Made by a program: the position numbers and the translations under genes
In this document: positions 61,067 through 64,000 of the stretch, in pieces
Layout: every line of letters starts with the position of its first letter
Position numbering within the stretch: the first letter of the stretch is position 1
Source of the DNA: JANMEB01 sp041745295
GTDB lineage: Bacteria; Planctomycetota; Planctomycetia; Pirellulales; Pirellulaceae
Direction of reading: 5' to 3'
Length of the DNA: 64,000 nucleotides
Assembly: GCA_041745295.1 (NCBI GenBank)
Contig: JBGTJE010000048.1
Location: 1-64,000, forward strand
Notes under the pieces: model-generated
The model's database searches: none
Seen by the model: the letters and a program-made list of their open reading frames with translations, nothing else
What the model was told of the DNA's origin: nothing

Positions 61067-63076
61067 ATGAAACTTAGTAAGGCGTACATCCGAAAGTATC
61101 GAAGTATTCGTGACACAGGCGAGTTCGAGATCGAGAATGGGAAGACGATCCTCGTCGGACCAAACGAGGCGGGTAAGACGGTCATTCTTCAGGCGCTCCA
61201 GCAACTTAACGCGCCACCGGGGATCGAGGGATTCGAACCGCTTCGTGACTATCCACGATCCGAATACAATCGGGACATCGGGCGCGGTATTGTTGATCCC
61301 GCCAAAGTCACCGTCGTCGAAGGTCACTTCGCGCTAGAGCCCGGTGACCTAGATGGCCTCCCGGAAGGTTTCGCGGGCTGCACCTATACGTACGGTCGCA
61401 AGCTCGATAATACGTCGTGGCATAGGATTGACGGAGGACCGAGCGTTCCGAGCTACGGCGCGCTGTCAAAGGACCTCGTGCGACTGTGTGCACACGTCGA
61501 TAAGCGCCAAGCGAACGACGAACCAGCGCCCAGCGCGGCTCTTACTAAACTCACAAATGGATGGACCGAGGCGACGCTCGTGGGGGTTGAACACGCGGCG
61601 AAGCTCAAGGCATGGCTTGAGGTCGTGCTACCGTTGATCGACGAAGCGAACAAGTCCGAGGAAGAACGCTACGATCGCCTTCTGGGGGCCTGTACGGTGG
61701 CGAACGAACTGGCGACGGCGCTCAAGCAATTCGCCAGCCGCCTTCCTGTGTTTGTGCTGTTCAACAACTACTTTCGCGTGCGACCGCGCATCCACTTGGA
61801 GCACCTCGCTCAACGCCAGCAAAGTGGCGTGCTCGACGATAAGCAGTACGATTATGGAAACCTGTGCTTGCTCAAGCTGCTCGGGTTTACTGCGAAGGAG
61901 CTTGCTGACTTCGGGAACGCCACGAAGCCTGCGCCCGGAGATGCTTCAGCCCTCAAATCGTACCAGGACAAGCTCGACAAGCGAGACTACCAACTCAACG
62001 CGGCAAGCGTTCAACTCACTGATGAGATCGTCTCAGTCTGGAACCCAAATCCGGACCGCGCGGAAGCGAGCAAACTCAGGATCAAGGCCGACGGTCAGTA
62101 CCTCAAGGTCGTTGTCGAAGATGAGCTTGGTGTCGAGATTGAACTGGATCAACGATCAGAGGGTTTTCAGTGGCTCGTATCGTTCTTTGTTGTGTTCTTT
62201 GCGGAAGCCGCCGACGAACATGAGAACGCGATCCTGCTCCTTGATGAGCCGGGTCTGCACCTGCACGGGCTTAAGCAACGGGACTTCCGAGAAACGATCT
62301 CCCGCCTAGCTGCCAAGAACCAGACGCTTTATACGACTCATTCGCCGTTCCTCGTTGGCCCAGGCGAACTTGATATGGTACGCGTCGTGGACATGACGGA
62401 TCGAAATGTTGGGACCAAGATCCACAATACACTTTCGTCCGGCGATCCGGCAGCATTACTGCCTCTTCAGGAGGCCCTCGGCTACGATCTAGCGCAGAGT
62501 CTTTTTTCTCAAACCCGCAACCTCGTCTTGGAAGGATTGACGGACTTTTGGTACCTAGAGGCCGTCGCGCAACTCCTTCGCAGTGCGCGTGTTGTCGACC
62601 TCGATGAGAAGATTGCACTTGTCTTTGCCAACAGCGCTGGCAAGGTCGTGTATTACGCAACCATTCTTCATGCCCACAAGTTGAAGGTTGCGGCTCTGCT
62701 GGACTCTGACGCTGCGGGTGATCAAGCGGCAAAACAAGACACACTCGTTCATACCCTTGGGAATAAGAAGATACTCCGTACTAAGGACGCCTATTTGGGC
62801 AAAGTCACAAAGCCCGAGATTGAGGACCTCCTTCGCGAAACGTTGGTGCAGATTGCTCACACTGACCTTGGTTGGGATATCCGGACGACCGCCTTGGCCC
62901 AGGACGCACGCCCAATTGTGGAAATCTTCGAATCCGGGGTCACCGATTTCTCAAAATACAAGCTGGCAAAGGCGTTTCTACGCTGGACGCGATCGCACGA
63001 GGCATCCGACCTAACGGAGGAAGAACGCAAACAATGGAGGACGTTGATCGACACAATCAATAAGGCTCTTAAGTAG
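61067..63076 (+). CDS. OLD-family ATP-dependent nuclease (AAA + TOPRIM)
   Basis: 669 residues from the ATG at 61067 with AAGGA about ten bases upstream. Walker A GPNEAGKT is at 31-38, then a long coiled/helical insert, then LLLDEPGLHLHG (signature and Walker B) and TLYTTHSPFL (H-loop) of an ABC-type ATPase. The C-terminal TOPRIM nuclease has E in LVLEGLTDFWYLEAV (about 486) and DSDAAGD (about 546). OLD proteins cut DNA, defend against phages (e.g. P2 OLD) and pair with UvrD in Gabija. Here no UvrD partner follows; instead, a DUF2971 gene lies 115 bases downstream. Confidence 0.82.
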   Translation: MKLSKAYIRKYRSIRDTGEFEIENGKTILVGPNEAGKTVILQALQQLNAPPGIEGFEPLRDYPRSEYNRDIGRGIVDPAKVTVVEGHFALEPGDLDGLPEGFAGCTYTYGRKLDNTSWHRIDGGPSVPSYGALSKDLVRLCAHVDKRQANDEPAPSAALTKLTNGWTEATLVGVEHAAKLKAWLEVVLPLIDEANKSEEERYDRLLGACTVANELATALKQFASRLPVFVLFNNYFRVRPRIHLEHLAQRQQSGVLDDKQYDYGNLCLLKLLGFTAKELADFGNATKPAPGDASALKSYQDKLDKRDYQLNAASVQLTDEIVSVWNPNPDRAEASKLRIKADGQYLKVVVEDELGVEIELDQRSEGFQWLVSFFVVFFAEAADEHENAILLLDEPGLHLHGLKQRDFRETISRLAAKNQTLYTTHSPFLVGPGELDMVRVVDMTDRNVGTKIHNTLSSGDPAALLPLQEALGYDLAQSLFSQTRNLVLEGLTDFWYLEAVAQLLRSARVVDLDEKIALVFANSAGKVVYYATILHAHKLKVAALLDSDAAGDQAAKQDTLVHTLGNKKILRTKDAYLGKVTKPEIEDLLRETLVQIAHTDLGWDIRTTALAQDARPIVEIFESGVTDFSKYKLAKAFLRWTRSHEASDLTEEERKQWRTLIDTINKALK

Positions 63077-63191
63077 TATTTTGCCCTTTGCTCCGGCGGT
63101 ATGTCCTGCGATCGGAAAGTGAGAAGTGACCAAACGGCCCGGTCCTTGGACATCATTGATTCTCTAAACGACAACAAGCGTTGAGGGTTTT

Positions 63192-63902
63192 ATGTCGCAG
63201 ATTTCCCTTCGTCGATACACTCAGCTCGCCCCGCTCATGCACTTGCTCCACCGAAAGTGCTTGACGTTGTTGAGCCCCCGCACCTGGGACGACAAGAACG
63301 ATGCCTACTATTTGGAAGTCTATCGTCAGCGACAGAATCTGGGCTCAGTGTTAGCCCTTTGCTTTGCGGAATCCCCAGAAACGTATCACCATTGGCACGT
63401 GTTTGCCGGACGCTCGTCCGGTGTTTGCCTGGAATTCTCGAAGGATGCGCTTGTTAGAAGTGTCAGTAAGATTCCAGGAATCAAGTGCGAATCTGTGAAG
63501 TACCCACAGATCGCGGACCTTCGACAGGCGCACCCCGCTACGGCAGAGCTACCCTTTGTTAAACGATATCCCTTCCACGACGAACGCGAGTTTAGGATCA
63601 TCTGCGACGACGTTACGCCGATGCTGGAGGCGAAAGACGTTCGCTTCGATCCGCATGCACTGTTGAAGGTGACGATGAACCCCTGGATGCCGCGACCGGT
63701 ATACGAGTCAGTAAAGACACTGCTGCAGGCCATCGCCGGCTGGCGCCATCTTTCGATTGGTCGAACAACGCTCGTTGACAACGATGACTGGAAACGATTC
63801 GCTGATGGCGAGATACCGCCGCCTTCAAAAGCACTGCAGCCGACGAGCCGCGCGCGAAAGAAGGCCAAATCGAAACGCTCCTCGGGTGCTCGTCGCGGCT
63901 GA
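63192..63902 (+). CDS. DUF2971 family protein
   Basis: 236 residues. The DUF2971 pattern is clear: a start with LRRYT and LTLLSPRTWDDKNDAYY, then ALCFAESPETYHHWHVFAGR, then SGVCLEFSK, and later YPFHDEREFRIICDD. The tail is basic (RARKKAKSKRSS). DUF2971 proteins are widespread near defence genes, with no agreed activity. The spacing to the OLD gene upstream (115 bases, same strand) suggests a pair. It would be worth testing as an effector or partner. Confidence 0.72.
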   Translation: MSQISLRRYTQLAPLMHLLHRKCLTLLSPRTWDDKNDAYYLEVYRQRQNLGSVLALCFAESPETYHHWHVFAGRSSGVCLEFSKDALVRSVSKIPGIKCESVKYPQIADLRQAHPATAELPFVKRYPFHDEREFRIICDDVTPMLEAKDVRFDPHALLKVTMNPWMPRPVYESVKTLLQAIAGWRHLSIGRTTLVDNDDWKRFADGEIPPPSKALQPTSRARKKAKSKRSSGARRG

Positions 63903-63943
63903 GCAACGATCGTTATGTCGCAACCTCACTAGCCAAGCATCTG

Positions 63944-64000
63944 ATGGATCGACTCCAAGAAAAGTACGCCTTGTTCACCAAGCTAGGAGCTCTTCTTGGG
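63944..64000 (+). CDS. possible start of a gene running off the window
   Basis: An open frame of 19 codons from an ATG at 63944 to the window end (MDRLQEKYALFTKLGALLG). No ribosome site is obvious, and the frame could close immediately after the window. It is listed only so that the edge is recorded. Confidence 0.2.
   Translation, partial: MDRLQEKYALFTKLGALLG

Noticed and set aside
1..64000. CRISPR arrays, rRNA genes and intact insertion sequences
   Set aside because: No regularly spaced direct repeats, rRNA-like segments or complete transposase with terminal repeats were seen while reading both strands.

Overview
The window looks like a piece of a Planctomycetota chromosome, most likely a Pirellulaceae-type genome. 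The evidence is the protein families rather than any rRNA: a DUF1580 helix-turn-helix protein, the short basic protein at 8496-8807, a GYF/SUMF1 membrane protein, and a row of small proteins at 58.4-60.8 kb of a kind I associate with planctomycetes. No rRNA, tRNA, CRISPR array or core housekeeping operon is visible. Nearly everything is accessory: mobile-element replication genes followed by stacked defence or nucleic-acid-processing loci.

Layout. (1) 0.1-1.4 kb: eroded or uncharacterised small genes. (2) 1.4-9.5 kb: a plasmid- or satellite-like replication module (DUF1580, DUF927 primase-helicase, Prim-Pol, a ParB/KorB-like HTH protein, a RepA-like AAA ATPase and two planctomycete accessory genes), with a shared operator-like palindrome in two intergenic regions. 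(3) 9.8-17.5 kb: a divergent cluster. The minus arm is a PLD-like protein, a PLD-like/NUDIX fusion and a double guanylate-kinase-fold protein. The plus arm is SelD, a cysteine desulfurase, a guanylate-kinase-like protein and a NUDIX hydrolase. The predicted chemistry, activated selenium or sulfur plus nucleotide kinases and nucleotide hydrolases, matches no system I know. It is my leading candidate for something undescribed. (4) 17.6-18.3 kb: an IS630 transposase stub and a decayed paralogue of the gene at 8.9 kb. (5) 18.3-37.8 kb: eight minus-strand genes: Druantia type III-like DruE and DruH, an HTH protein with an RpoA alpha-CTD-like tail, a PLD protein, a PGN_0703-like nuclease, NurA, HerA and a Dam-type methylase. 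(6) 38.5-49.1 kb: seven plus-strand genes around a type III restriction-modification core (Mod and Res), with a UvrD/Cas4-type helicase-nuclease, a DnaQ-type exonuclease and two DNA-glycosylase-like proteins. (7) 49.2-54.2 kb: assorted genes (EEP phosphatase, acidic protein, XRE regulator, GYF/SUMF1 protein). (8) 54.3-60.8 kb: an eleven-gene minus-strand operon encoding a complete ubiquitin-like pathway (Ubl, ThiF/E1, one-chain E2+RING-like protein, JAMM peptidase) plus a RecB/Cas4-type nuclease, a lipoprotein and a tiny membrane protein, ending in a clear intrinsic terminator. (9) 61-64 kb: an OLD-family nuclease paired with a DUF2971 protein.

How they fit together. Blocks 5, 6, 8 and 9 each form compact same-strand runs with short gaps or overlaps, so each probably works as a unit. 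Block 5 has an adenine methylase that could mark self DNA for the HerA-NurA and nuclease genes beside it. Block 6 couples modification and restriction to DNA end-processing enzymes. Block 8 pairs protein conjugation with a nuclease. All functional statements come from reading motifs in the translated sequence and from memory of families; no database search was possible.
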